This document shows positions 1 to 5,799 of a stretch of 5,799 bases of DNA, piece by piece. Where the stretch lies: positions 1 to 5,799 of the forward strand of contig CANPNN010000089.1 in assembly GCA_947575475.1 (NCBI GenBank), in the 5' to 3' direction. The translations under genes were made by a program, and so were the position numbers. This DNA comes from an uncultured Pseudoflavonifractor sp. (GTDB lineage: Bacteria > Bacillota_A > Clostridia > Oscillospirales > Oscillospiraceae). The first letter of the stretch is position 1; each line of letters starts with the position of its first letter. The notes beneath the pieces were generated by a model. It did not search any database and was not told the origin of the DNA. It saw only the letters and a list, made by a program, of their open reading frames with translations.

Positions 1-1153
<1,153 letters not shown>

Positions 1154-1169
1154 TTATCATGTAAGGGGT

Positions 1170-1198
1170 ATGATACCATAGTTGGCGGAAAAATACAA
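1170..1198 (-). promoter_or_regulatory. Predicted ftsH promoter (sigma-A type, extended -10)
   Basis: On the minus strand a -35 TTGTAT (1198-1193) is followed after exactly 17 nt by a -10 TATCAT (1175-1170). A TG one base upstream of the -10 makes it an extended -10. The start would be near 1163, giving a leader of about 28 nt before the ftsH ATG. This is read from sequence only. Confidence 0.72.
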
Positions 1199-1235
1199 GA
1201 AATCAGGCGGTAAACTTTCTGTGAATAGGCGGGAA
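1184..1235 (+). repeat. Three GGCGG-N-AA direct repeats at 22-nt spacing
   Basis: GGCGGAA begins at 1184, GGCGGTAA at 1206 and GGCGGGAA at 1228, so the starts are exactly 22 nt apart, about two helical turns. A fourth copy, GGCGGAAA, starts at 1269 (41 nt on). They cover the ftsH -35 and the DNA upstream of it. They could be phased binding sites for a regulator of one or both divergent genes. GGCGG is common in a GC-rich genome, so chance is possible. Confidence 0.4.
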
Positions 1236-1258
1236 GTGCCTTGGGGGATCGGAATAGT

Positions 1259-1295
1259 CCGGAAGGGCGGCGGAAAGTTTTCCTTTTTCTTCCGG
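1259..1295. repeat. Nested inverted repeat overlapping the rlmB -35 region
   Basis: Outer arms CCGGAAG (1259-1265) and CTTCCGG (1289-1295) flank inner arms GGAAA (1272-1276) and TTTCC (1279-1283). The structure covers the -35 position of the rlmB promoter and is not followed by a T-run on the plus strand, so it resembles an operator more than a terminator. Function is inferred from position only. Confidence 0.45.
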
Positions 1296-1312
1296 AAAAA
1301 CTATGGTATAAT
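1284..1312 (+). promoter_or_regulatory. Predicted promoter of rlmB and the downstream gene (extended -10)
   Basis: A perfect -10 TATAAT (1307-1312) is preceded by TGG, an extended -10. The -35 position 17 nt upstream is a poor TTTTTC (1284-1289), typical of promoters that lean on the extended -10. Transcription would start near 1319, leaving a leader of about 21 nt. This rules out the upstream in-frame TTG at 1182 as the rlmB start. The 14-mer at 1299-1312 matches the ftsH -10 region (minus strand, 1183-1170) at 13 of 14 positions. Confidence 0.72.
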
Positions 1313-1340
1313 AACTTTAACTATACGCAGGAGAAGGGGC

Positions 1341-2120
1341 GTGCCCGCCATGGACAAGCAGAAGGACTGGAAGGAGCGGCAGCAGGAGGCCGACGGAGTC
1401 ATCGAAGGCCGCAACGCCGTCATTGAGGCCCTCCGGACCGGGACGGCCATCGACAAGGTATACATTGCCAAGGGGGAGACCGACGCGGCCCTGGGGCATA
1501 TCGCCGCCAAGGCTCGGGAAAAGGGCATCGCCATCGTGGACTGCGACAGGCGGAAGCTGGACGGCATGAGCGTGACCCACTCCCATCAGGGGGTTATCGC
1601 CATCGCCGCCGTGCGGGAATATGTCAGCGTGGAGGATATCTTAAGCGCCGCCCAGGAGAAGGGGGAGCCTCCTCTTTTGGTGGTCTGTGACGAGCTCTCC
1701 GACCCTCATAATCTGGGGGCGGTGATCCGCACGGCTGAGTGCGCCGGAGCCCACGGGGTCATCATTCCCAAGCGGCGGTCGGCAGGACTTACAGCGGTGG
1801 TGGCAAAAACCTCCGCCGGGGCGGTGAGCCATGTGCCGGTGGCGAGGGTTGCCAATCTTACCGCCTGCCTGAAGGAATTGAAGCAGGCGGGGGTGTGGGT
1901 CTACGGAGCCGCCGCCGACGCAAAGCAGACGATGTATCAGGCCGATCTGAAAGGCCCCGCGGCCATTGTGATCGGCAGTGAGGGAGAGGGAATGAGCCGG
2001 CTGGTCCGGGAGACCTGCGACGTGCTGCTGTCCATTCCCATGAAGGGAAAACTCAACTCTCTCAACGCCTCCGCGGCGGCGGCCATCCTCCTCTACGAGG
2101 CGGTGCGCCAGCGGGGATAA
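1341..2120 (+). CDS. rlmB: 23S rRNA 2'-O-methyltransferase RlmB (TrmH/SPOUT family)
   Basis: SPOUT-fold enzyme that uses S-adenosylmethionine to methylate a ribose 2'-OH in 23S rRNA; RlmB itself targets the peptidyl-transferase P-loop guanosine (G2251 in E. coli). The 259 residues are close to the usual 240-260. Residues 20-95 form the L30e-like substrate-binding domain opening with VIEGRNAVIEAL. The catalytic SPOUT domain follows with all three signatures: DPHNLGAVIRTAECAGAHGV (121-140), IVIGSEGEGMSRL (209-221) and IPMKGKLNSLNASAAAAI (232-249), which builds the trefoil-knot cofactor site. I chose the GTG at 1341 because AGGAG (1329-1333) lies 7 nt upstream; an in-frame ATG at 1350 is the alternative and would cost three residues. 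The gene is first in a unit with the 742-residue membrane protein 30 nt downstream. A related guanosine or tRNA target cannot be excluded from sequence alone. Confidence 0.93.
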   Translation: MPAMDKQKDWKERQQEADGVIEGRNAVIEALRTGTAIDKVYIAKGETDAALGHIAAKAREKGIAIVDCDRRKLDGMSVTHSHQGVIAIAAVREYVSVEDILSAAQEKGEPPLLVVCDELSDPHNLGAVIRTAECAGAHGVIIPKRRSAGLTAVVAKTSAGAVSHVPVARVANLTACLKELKQAGVWVYGAAADAKQTMYQADLKGPAAIVIGSEGEGMSRLVRETCDVLLSIPMKGKLNSLNASAAAAILLYEAVRQRG

Positions 2121-2150
2121 GGCCCACAGAAGACTGGAACGGGTGAGTTT

Positions 2151-4379
2151 ATGGCCAAGGACCGGGACGATCAACTGGATCAGGAGGAATTTTCGCTGGA
2201 GGCCATTCTGGCCGAGTTCGGCAGCGGAAGCGGGGAGCGGCAGGGGGAGACCCCGGCCGCCGGTCCTGATGTCCGGACGGAGGCCGCGCCAGACGACCCC
2301 GGGGAGCCGGAAGAGCGGGACTGGTTCCCCACCCGGTCCCACAGGGAAGAGGAGGAGACCGCTGTCCCCGAAGGGCGGGAAGAGCCGCCTGCCGAAAAGG
2401 GGGGCAAGGTGACGGCCTTTCCCAAAGCCCCGCCCAGGATCGTTCGGGAGGCGGCCCCGCCCCCCCTGCCTCCGGAACCGGAGCCGGAGCCGGAGCCACC
2501 CCAGAAGGAGAAGGTGCTGGAGTTCCCCACCCCTGAGCCGGACAATCCGGTGGCGGCGGGGCTGGACCACCTGCGACGGAAAGCGGACCAGTTTGCCGAC
2601 CACATGTTTGAGGAGGAGGGTTCCGAGGCCGCTAAGGCCGTCCGTCGGGCGGAGGAGCTGATCCCCGGGGTGGACGAGGAGGAGCAGCCGGCCGCCCCCA
2701 CCCGGGAGCGGAAGCCCCGCAAGCGCCTGCCTCCCCCCCCGGATGTGCCCCCGGCGGAGCTGGCAAAGCGGTATTCCAAGGGGCTGAAAGGCCTGCATTT
2801 CCGCTGTTTTCTGGTTTTTTTGGCGATCCCGGCAGCCCTCTATCTGACCGCCGCCCCCGGTATGGGCTGGCCCCTTCCCTCACAGCTTGAGGGGAGCGGG
2901 ACGCTGCAGTGCTACGCCCTGGCGGGGGTCCAGGTCCTGGCCCTGCTGTTGGGGATCGATGAATTTTTACTGGGGCTGATCCGCCCCTTCCAGCACCGGA
3001 TGGGGATGGAGCTGATGATCTCCCTGGGGAATATCGCCGTGCTGGCCGACGCCCTTTCCATCCCCCATCTTGGGGTGGACCGGCAGCCCTTCTGCGCCCC
3101 GGCGGTGCTGGGACTTTGGTGCGTGATGTACGGAAGCCTCCAGGAGAGGAAGGGGCAAAGACTGTGCTGCCGGACGGCGGCGGCTGCCTCGGAACCATAT
3201 CTGGTGACCAGGGACGAGGGAAAGTGGAATAACCGGGATACCTACGCCAAATGGTCCGGGCCGGTCAGCGGCTTTGGAAGCCAGATCCAGGGCAGCGACG
3301 GGGCCCGGCGGATCTACCGGTTTATAGTACCTATCGTTTTGCTGGCCGGGGTGCTGTTTGCTCTGATCTCATCGGTGGGACATGGGCGGTTCAGGGATAT
3401 TCTCTGGTGTCTGGCCACCATATTCACCGCCGCCGGAAGCCTGTCGGCTACCCTGTGCTTCGGTCTTCCCTGGCGAAAGATCTCCGCCCGCCTTACAAAG
3501 TCGGGGGCGGCCTTGGCCGGTTGGCAGGGGGTGACCAACACCACGGGAAGCTGTAATCTGCTCCTGACCGATATCGACCTGTTCCCCGTAGGTTCGGTGA
3601 GCCTGAACGGAGTGAAGATCTTTGGAGATTTCCCCATCGAAAAGGTGGTGGCGGTCACCGCCACCGTCATCCGGGATTCGGGCAGCGGTCTGGACAAGGT
3701 GTTTCATGACCTGCTGCGCAGTCAGGGCGCCATTTACCGCCGGGGGGCGGACCTGACCGCCTTTGAGGGCGGCGGCCTATCTGAGATCATCCGGAACGAG
3801 CAGGTGCTGGTGGGTTCGGCGGCCTTCATGGTGCTCATGGATGTGGCCCTGCCCCCGGGGCTGAAGGTGAAAAATGCCGTATTCTGCGCCATCAACGGGG
3901 AACTGGCGGGGATCTTTGCGCTCAACTACCATCTGCCGGGGACCGTGGCGCCCGCCATCGATTCTCTGATCCACAACCGGATCACTCCGGTGTTGGCCAC
4001 CCGGGACTTTAACCTGATCCCCTCTATGCTCCGCCAGCGGTTCAAGCTGCCGGCGGAGAAGCTGGAATTTCCCCCGGTCCACCGCCGGAGGGAGCTGAGC
4101 GAGCCGGACCAGGAGCACTCGGAGACACTGAGCGCGATCCTCTGTCGAGAAGGACTGGGTCCCTATGCCGAGGCGGTGGTGGGGGGACGGCGGCTGCGGA
4201 CGGCGGTGCGCCAGTCGGCGGTGTTGAGCTGTCTGGGGTCGGTGGTGGGCGCGCTGCTGGCCTTTTACCTGACCTATGTGGCGGCCTACAACTCATTGAC
4301 GCCGCTGAACCTGACCCTGTTTCTTGTTATGTGGCTGGTTCCCACGCCGCTGATCTCCGGATGGGTGGACCGGTATTGA
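2151..4379 (+). CDS. Membrane protein resembling a catalytically dead P1B-type P-type ATPase, with a long acidic N-terminal tail
   Basis: I know no named function for this 742-residue protein. Residues 1-215 are hydrophilic, acidic and proline-rich (a PEP run near 108-117), with an N-terminal SLEAILAEFG motif (15-24), a probable helix (about 134-172) and a basic KPRKR (188-192) before the membrane. Hydrophobic segments lie at about 216-235, 252-277, 287-305, 313-331, 389-409, 416-438, 687-710 and 717-736, which is the eight-helix P1B plan. The stretch after helix six (LTKSGAALAGWQGV at 448-461, then LLLTDIDLFPVGSVSL at 470-485) lines up with the region ending in DKTGTLT, but DKTGT is absent. 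QVLVGSAAFM (551-560) and GELAGIFALNYHLPGTVAPA (583-602) resemble the nucleotide-domain end, and TRD (617-619) replaces TGD. GDGxND, CPC and TGE are missing, and the actuator region is only about 55 residues. The frame is intact. The start follows GGTGAG closely. The homology is my reading of spacing and motifs, not a search result. Confidence 0.85.
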   Translation: MAKDRDDQLDQEEFSLEAILAEFGSGSGERQGETPAAGPDVRTEAAPDDPGEPEERDWFPTRSHREEEETAVPEGREEPPAEKGGKVTAFPKAPPRIVREAAPPPLPPEPEPEPEPPQKEKVLEFPTPEPDNPVAAGLDHLRRKADQFADHMFEEEGSEAAKAVRRAEELIPGVDEEEQPAAPTRERKPRKRLPPPPDVPPAELAKRYSKGLKGLHFRCFLVFLAIPAALYLTAAPGMGWPLPSQLEGSGTLQCYALAGVQVLALLLGIDEFLLGLIRPFQHRMGMELMISLGNIAVLADALSIPHLGVDRQPFCAPAVLGLWCVMYGSLQERKGQRLCCRTAAAASEPYLVTRDEGKWNNRDTYAKWSGPVSGFGSQIQGSDGARRIYRFIVPIVLLAGVLFALISSVGHGRFRDILWCLATIFTAAGSLSATLCFGLPWRKISARLTKSGAALAGWQGVTNTTGSCNLLLTDIDLFPVGSVSLNGVKIFGDFPIEKVVAVTATVIRDSGSGLDKVFHDLLRSQGAIYRRGADLTAFEGGGLSEIIRNEQVLVGSAAFMVLMDVALPPGLKVKNAVFCAINGELAGIFALNYHLPGTVAPAIDSLIHNRITPVLATRDFNLIPSMLRQRFKLPAEKLEFPPVHRRRELSEPDQEHSETLSAILCREGLGPYAEAVVGGRRLRTAVRQSAVLSCLGSVVGALLAFYLTYVAAYNSLTPLNLTLFLVMWLVPTPLISGWVDRY
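2472..2495 (+). repeat. CCGGAR hexamer tandem repeat (4 units) encoding the Pro-Glu run
   Basis: Four consecutive hexamers (CCGGAA once, then CCGGAG three times) encode the Pro-Glu repeats in the disordered tail of the 742-residue membrane protein. Because the unit is a multiple of three, copy-number change would lengthen or shorten the tail without a frameshift. Confidence 0.7.
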
Positions 4380-4489
4380 GAAAAGGGCGGAAGGCTGTGA
4401 AGTAATATAAGCCCCAATGGAATGAATGAGGATACACCCCCGATTTTTGGAAATAGGCACTATAAACACAGATGGAAATTGGGATCAGT

Positions 4490-4613
4490 ATAATAGCGGA
4501 GAGGCGGGGGTTTTGCCGGCGAAACAACGGCGGGCCCCAGATTTGCACCCCACCCGTAAATATTGAATCCCCCCCGGCACCCCCGCGACAAAAAGACGGC
4601 TCTCCGCTATTAT
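4490..4613. repeat. 124-nt imperfect palindrome; MITE-like element or structured RNA candidate
   Basis: Perfect 14-bp terminal arms ATAATAGCGGAGAG (4490-4503) and CTCTCCGCTATTAT (4600-4613). Inside them pair GCGGGGG (4504-4510) with CCCCCGC (4580-4586), GCCGG (4515-4519) with CCGGC (4574-4578), and near the centre ACGG (4527-4530) with CCGT (4554-4557) and GGG (4532-4534) with CCC (4549-4551). All helices nest in one long hairpin, with a 13-nt one-sided bulge at 4587-4599. There is no reading frame inside, no target-site duplication that I can identify at the ends, and no trailing T-run, so a plain terminator is unlikely. A small non-autonomous mobile element, or a bidirectional or structural RNA element, are the candidates. 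Confidence 0.72.
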
Positions 4614-4629
4614 GCCAGCCAAAGGATAT

Positions 4630-4650
4630 CTTTCCAGGCCCCCTGGAAAG
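4630..4650 (-). terminator. Perfect 9-bp hairpin downstream of the LysR gene; weak terminator candidate
   Basis: CTTTCCAGG (4630-4638) and CCTGGAAAG (4642-4650) form a perfect stem with a 3-nt loop, about 55 nt past the LysR stop codon. Read on the minus strand the stem is followed by GATATCCTTT, which is AT-leaning but not a true U-tract; on the plus strand the following bases are GC-rich. Termination of the LysR transcript is therefore possible but not shown. The structure could equally be a processing or stability hairpin. Confidence 0.4.
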
Positions 4651-4704
4651 CCGCGAGAGATAAAGACGCCATATCAGGGCAATACCTGCTGAAAAAACTT
4701 CCTT

Positions 4705-5604
4705 TTAGCGGTAGAGCCGGGACATCTCCCCGTAGAGCTTTGTCAGGTCCTGGAGGATGTCGGTATGCTCAAAGTCCCGAAGATACAGCAGGTTGGTCTC
4801 CCGGACCATGCTCAGGTTTTCGATGGGCAGGGCGGTGAGCTTATTTTTGCGAAGCTCGTTCATACAGGCCGAGCGGGCCAGAATGGACACCCCCATATCC
4901 TTTCGGATCAGGTCCTTGATGGTGGCGATGTTGTCCACCTCCAGCACCACGTTAAAGTCCTCGATATACAGCCCAAGGCTTTCCAGGTTGGATACGAACA
5001 GGTTCCGGGTGTCGGAGTCGGGAAGGCGGAGGATCATCCGCTCCTTTTCCAGTTCCTTCAGGGTCACCATGCTCCGTTTGGACAGGGGATTATTGTTGGA
5101 CATGACGCAGACCAGATAGTCGGTGTCCAGCATCACGGAATGGATGTGGGGGTCGCTGACCCGGCCCTCCACAATAGCCAGGTCGATTTGGTAATCGGAG
5201 AGCATTGTATAAAGATTATTTATGGTTTCCGTAACGATCATTATATTTACCCCCTCATGCTCGGCGCTGTATTTGGCCAGCATTTGAGCGGCCAGACCGC
5301 TTTCGGCGGTCTGGGTGATGCCCACCCGGAGGGAGGTCAGGTTCCGGCTGGCGTCGGCCAGTTCCCGGCGGAGTTTAGCATCCAGCGCCGCCGCCCTTTT
5401 GGCGTATCGGATGGCGATCTTCCCGCCCTCTGTCGGCAGAAGGCTCCCACGCTTGCGGTGGAAAATGCGGATGTTCCACTCCTCCTCCAGCTGGCGGATA
5501 TGATGGCTCACCGCCGGCTGGGTCAGGGACAGTTCCTCCGCGGCGGCGGTAAAGCTGCCCTGCTCGCAGACGGTGAGCAAAGTGATGATCCGGTGATCCA
5601 GCAT
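4705..5604 (-). CDS. LysR-family transcriptional regulator
   Basis: DNA-binding regulator of 299 residues, the normal LysR length. The N-terminal winged helix-turn-helix is complete: LLTVCEQGSFTAAAEELSLT then QPAVSHHIRQLEEEWNIRIFHR (residues about 8-49), followed by the linker helix (about 58-88). The effector-binding domain begins near residue 90 (LTSLRVGITQTAESGLAA) and runs to the C terminus with the usual two alpha/beta lobes, including DYQIDLAIVEG and a DLIRKDMGVSILA stretch in the second lobe. The ATG at 5604-5602 is chosen because GGAG lies 7 nt upstream; a TTG at 5640 would add 12 residues but has no such site. The ligand cannot be told from sequence. LysR regulators commonly control a divergent neighbour and themselves, so the membrane protein starting at 5725 is the likely target. 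Confidence 0.93.
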   Translation of the reverse strand: MLDHRIITLLTVCEQGSFTAAAEELSLTQPAVSHHIRQLEEEWNIRIFHRKRGSLLPTEGGKIAIRYAKRAAALDAKLRRELADASRNLTSLRVGITQTAESGLAAQMLAKYSAEHEGVNIMIVTETINNLYTMLSDYQIDLAIVEGRVSDPHIHSVMLDTDYLVCVMSNNNPLSKRSMVTLKELEKERMILRLPDSDTRNLFVSNLESLGLYIEDFNVVLEVDNIATIKDLIRKDMGVSILARSACMNELRKNKLTALPIENLSMVRETNLLYLRDFEHTDILQDLTKLYGEMSRLYR

Positions 5605-5651
5605 AAGCTCACTCCATTCTAAAAATTTATACCGATACAAAAAACAATAAT

Positions 5652-5679
5652 TTGCATTTATGTAGCTTTAGTATATCAT
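5652..5679 (+). promoter_or_regulatory. Predicted promoter of the divergent membrane-protein gene
   Basis: A -35 TTGCAT (5652-5657) and a -10 TATCAT (5674-5679) are separated by 16 nt. Transcription would start near 5686, about 39 nt before the ATG at 5725. The -10 overlaps the -10 of the opposing LysR promoter (5670-5675), so the two promoters probably exclude each other, a common arrangement at LysR-controlled divergent pairs. Confidence 0.55.
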
Positions 5680-5698
5680 AGTGCGTATCCCAGCGCAA
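5670..5698 (-). promoter_or_regulatory. Predicted promoter of the LysR gene
   Basis: On the minus strand a -35 TTGCGC (5698-5693) is followed after 17 nt by a -10 TATACT (5675-5670), with a TG one base upstream of the -10. The leader would be about 60 nt long. A second possible -10, TATAAA, lies close to the start codon (near 5626) but lacks a credible -35. No clear T-N11-A LysR box stands out to me in 5605-5710. Confidence 0.55.
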
Positions 5699-5724
5699 GA
5701 AAAAAGAAGGGAGGCCATGCCGTA

Positions 5725-5799
5725 TGCTGCATTGGGAACTGGGACTGCCCCGGCAGGCGGTGATCCTGCTGTCTGTGGCGATCATTCTGCTCTCCGGGT
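5725..5799 (+). CDS. N-terminus of a membrane protein, possibly a cation/proton antiporter (cut by right edge)
   Basis: Only 25 codons are visible. They open with MLHWELGLPRQ and continue into a hydrophobic helix, AVILLSVAIILLSG, with no further content. The ATG at 5725 follows a strong AGGGAGG site (5709-5715) at 9 nt; an ATG at 5718 is out of frame and only 2 nt from that site, and its product is not hydrophobic. A short start leading at once into such a helix resembles cation:proton antiporters of the CPA families, but many transporters begin similarly, so the family is a guess. Its position, divergent from the LysR gene with overlapping promoters, makes it the probable regulatory target. 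Confidence 0.7.

Larger units (their letters stand above)
4380..4704. other. Gene-free spacer between the membrane protein and the LysR gene
   Basis: The two flanking genes converge here over 325 nt. I see no convincing coding sequence on either strand: short open frames lack ribosome binding sites and have low-complexity or antisense character. The stretch holds the 124-nt palindrome (4490-4613) and the hairpin (4630-4650) listed separately. No classical terminator with a stem followed by a T-run was found directly after either stop codon. The part at 4395-4495 is visibly more AT-rich than the genes around it, which fits inserted or relaxed non-coding DNA. Confidence 0.7.

Noticed and set aside
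1182..1340. N-terminal extension of the rlmB reading frame back to a TTG at 1182
   Set aside because: The extension crosses both the inverted repeat and the predicted rlmB promoter, has no ribosome binding site, and is not like the RlmB family; the AGGAG at 1329 sets the start at 1341 or 1350.
2180..2779. Serine/glycine-rich minus-strand open frame
   Set aside because: It is the antisense of the acidic, proline-rich tail; its repeated Ser/Gly content is a by-product of that composition.
1641..2798. Long open frame on the minus strand opposite rlmB and the start of the membrane-protein gene
   Set aside because: It is antisense to the well-supported rlmB signatures, has a Leu/Gly/Arg-rich composition typical of GC-rich shadow frames, and shows no recognisable domain.
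4385..4414. GGGC...GCCC pairing after the membrane-protein stop codon as a terminator
   Set aside because: The arms are only 4 nt with a 22-nt loop and no T-run follows.
4489..4494. Perfect TATAAT at the left end of the palindrome as an active promoter
   Set aside because: No -35-like hexamer lies 15-19 nt upstream and no TG extension is present, so it is noted only as part of the element.
4327..4548. 73-codon minus-strand open frame in the spacer
   Set aside because: It overlaps the end of the membrane-protein gene and the palindrome, and has neither a ribosome binding site nor a recognisable domain.
4765..5622. Plus-strand open frame opposite the LysR gene
   Set aside because: The minus strand encodes a complete LysR protein over the same span; the plus frame shows no family features.
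5718..5799. Alternative start ATG at 5718 in another frame
   Set aside because: It sits 2 nt after the ribosome binding site and encodes a Gly/Ala-rich non-hydrophobic sequence, while the ATG at 5725 has good spacing and leads into a membrane helix.

Overview
The window reads as chromosomal DNA of a high-GC Gram-positive anaerobe, most likely a gut member of the Clostridia (Oscillospiraceae, in the Flavonifractor/Oscillibacter area). This rests on the strongly GC-rich codon use, AG-rich ribosome binding sites, sigma-A-like promoters with extended -10 elements, and the acidic/proline-rich protein style. It is an inference without any database search.

Layout. (1) Positions 1-1135, minus strand: the N-terminal half of the membrane AAA+ protease FtsH, running off the left edge. 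(2) Positions 1136-1340: a divergent control region with one promoter for ftsH and one for the genes to the right. The two -10 regions are near-identical 14-mers in opposite orientation (13/14 match), and between and around them lie a nested inverted repeat and three GGCGG-N-AA repeats at exact 22-nt intervals. (3) Positions 1341-4379, plus strand: a two-gene unit made of an RlmB-type 23S rRNA 2'-O-methyltransferase and, 30 nt later, a 742-residue membrane protein. (4) Positions 4380-4704: a gene-free stretch holding a 124-nt imperfect palindrome and a separate perfect 9-bp hairpin. (5) Positions 4705-5604, minus strand: a LysR-type regulator. (6) Positions 5605-5724: a second divergent control region with overlapping promoters. 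(7) From 5725, plus strand: the first 25 codons of a membrane protein, possibly a cation/proton antiporter.

The most unusual item is the 742-residue protein. Its C-terminal two thirds follow the plan of a P1B-type (heavy-metal) P-type ATPase: about eight membrane segments, a phosphorylation/nucleotide-binding-like region and two final helices. The catalytic signatures are gone: no DKTGT, TGE, CPC, TGD or GDGxND. The actuator domain is reduced to a short loop, and a roughly 215-residue acidic, proline-rich tail precedes the membrane part. It looks like a long-standing pseudo-ATPase with an open, intact reading frame, not a recently decayed gene.

How the genes relate: FtsH (membrane protein quality control) and RlmB (ribosome maturation) are housekeeping functions sharing a control region. 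The pseudo-ATPase is probably co-transcribed with rlmB. The LysR gene probably controls the divergent membrane protein and itself.
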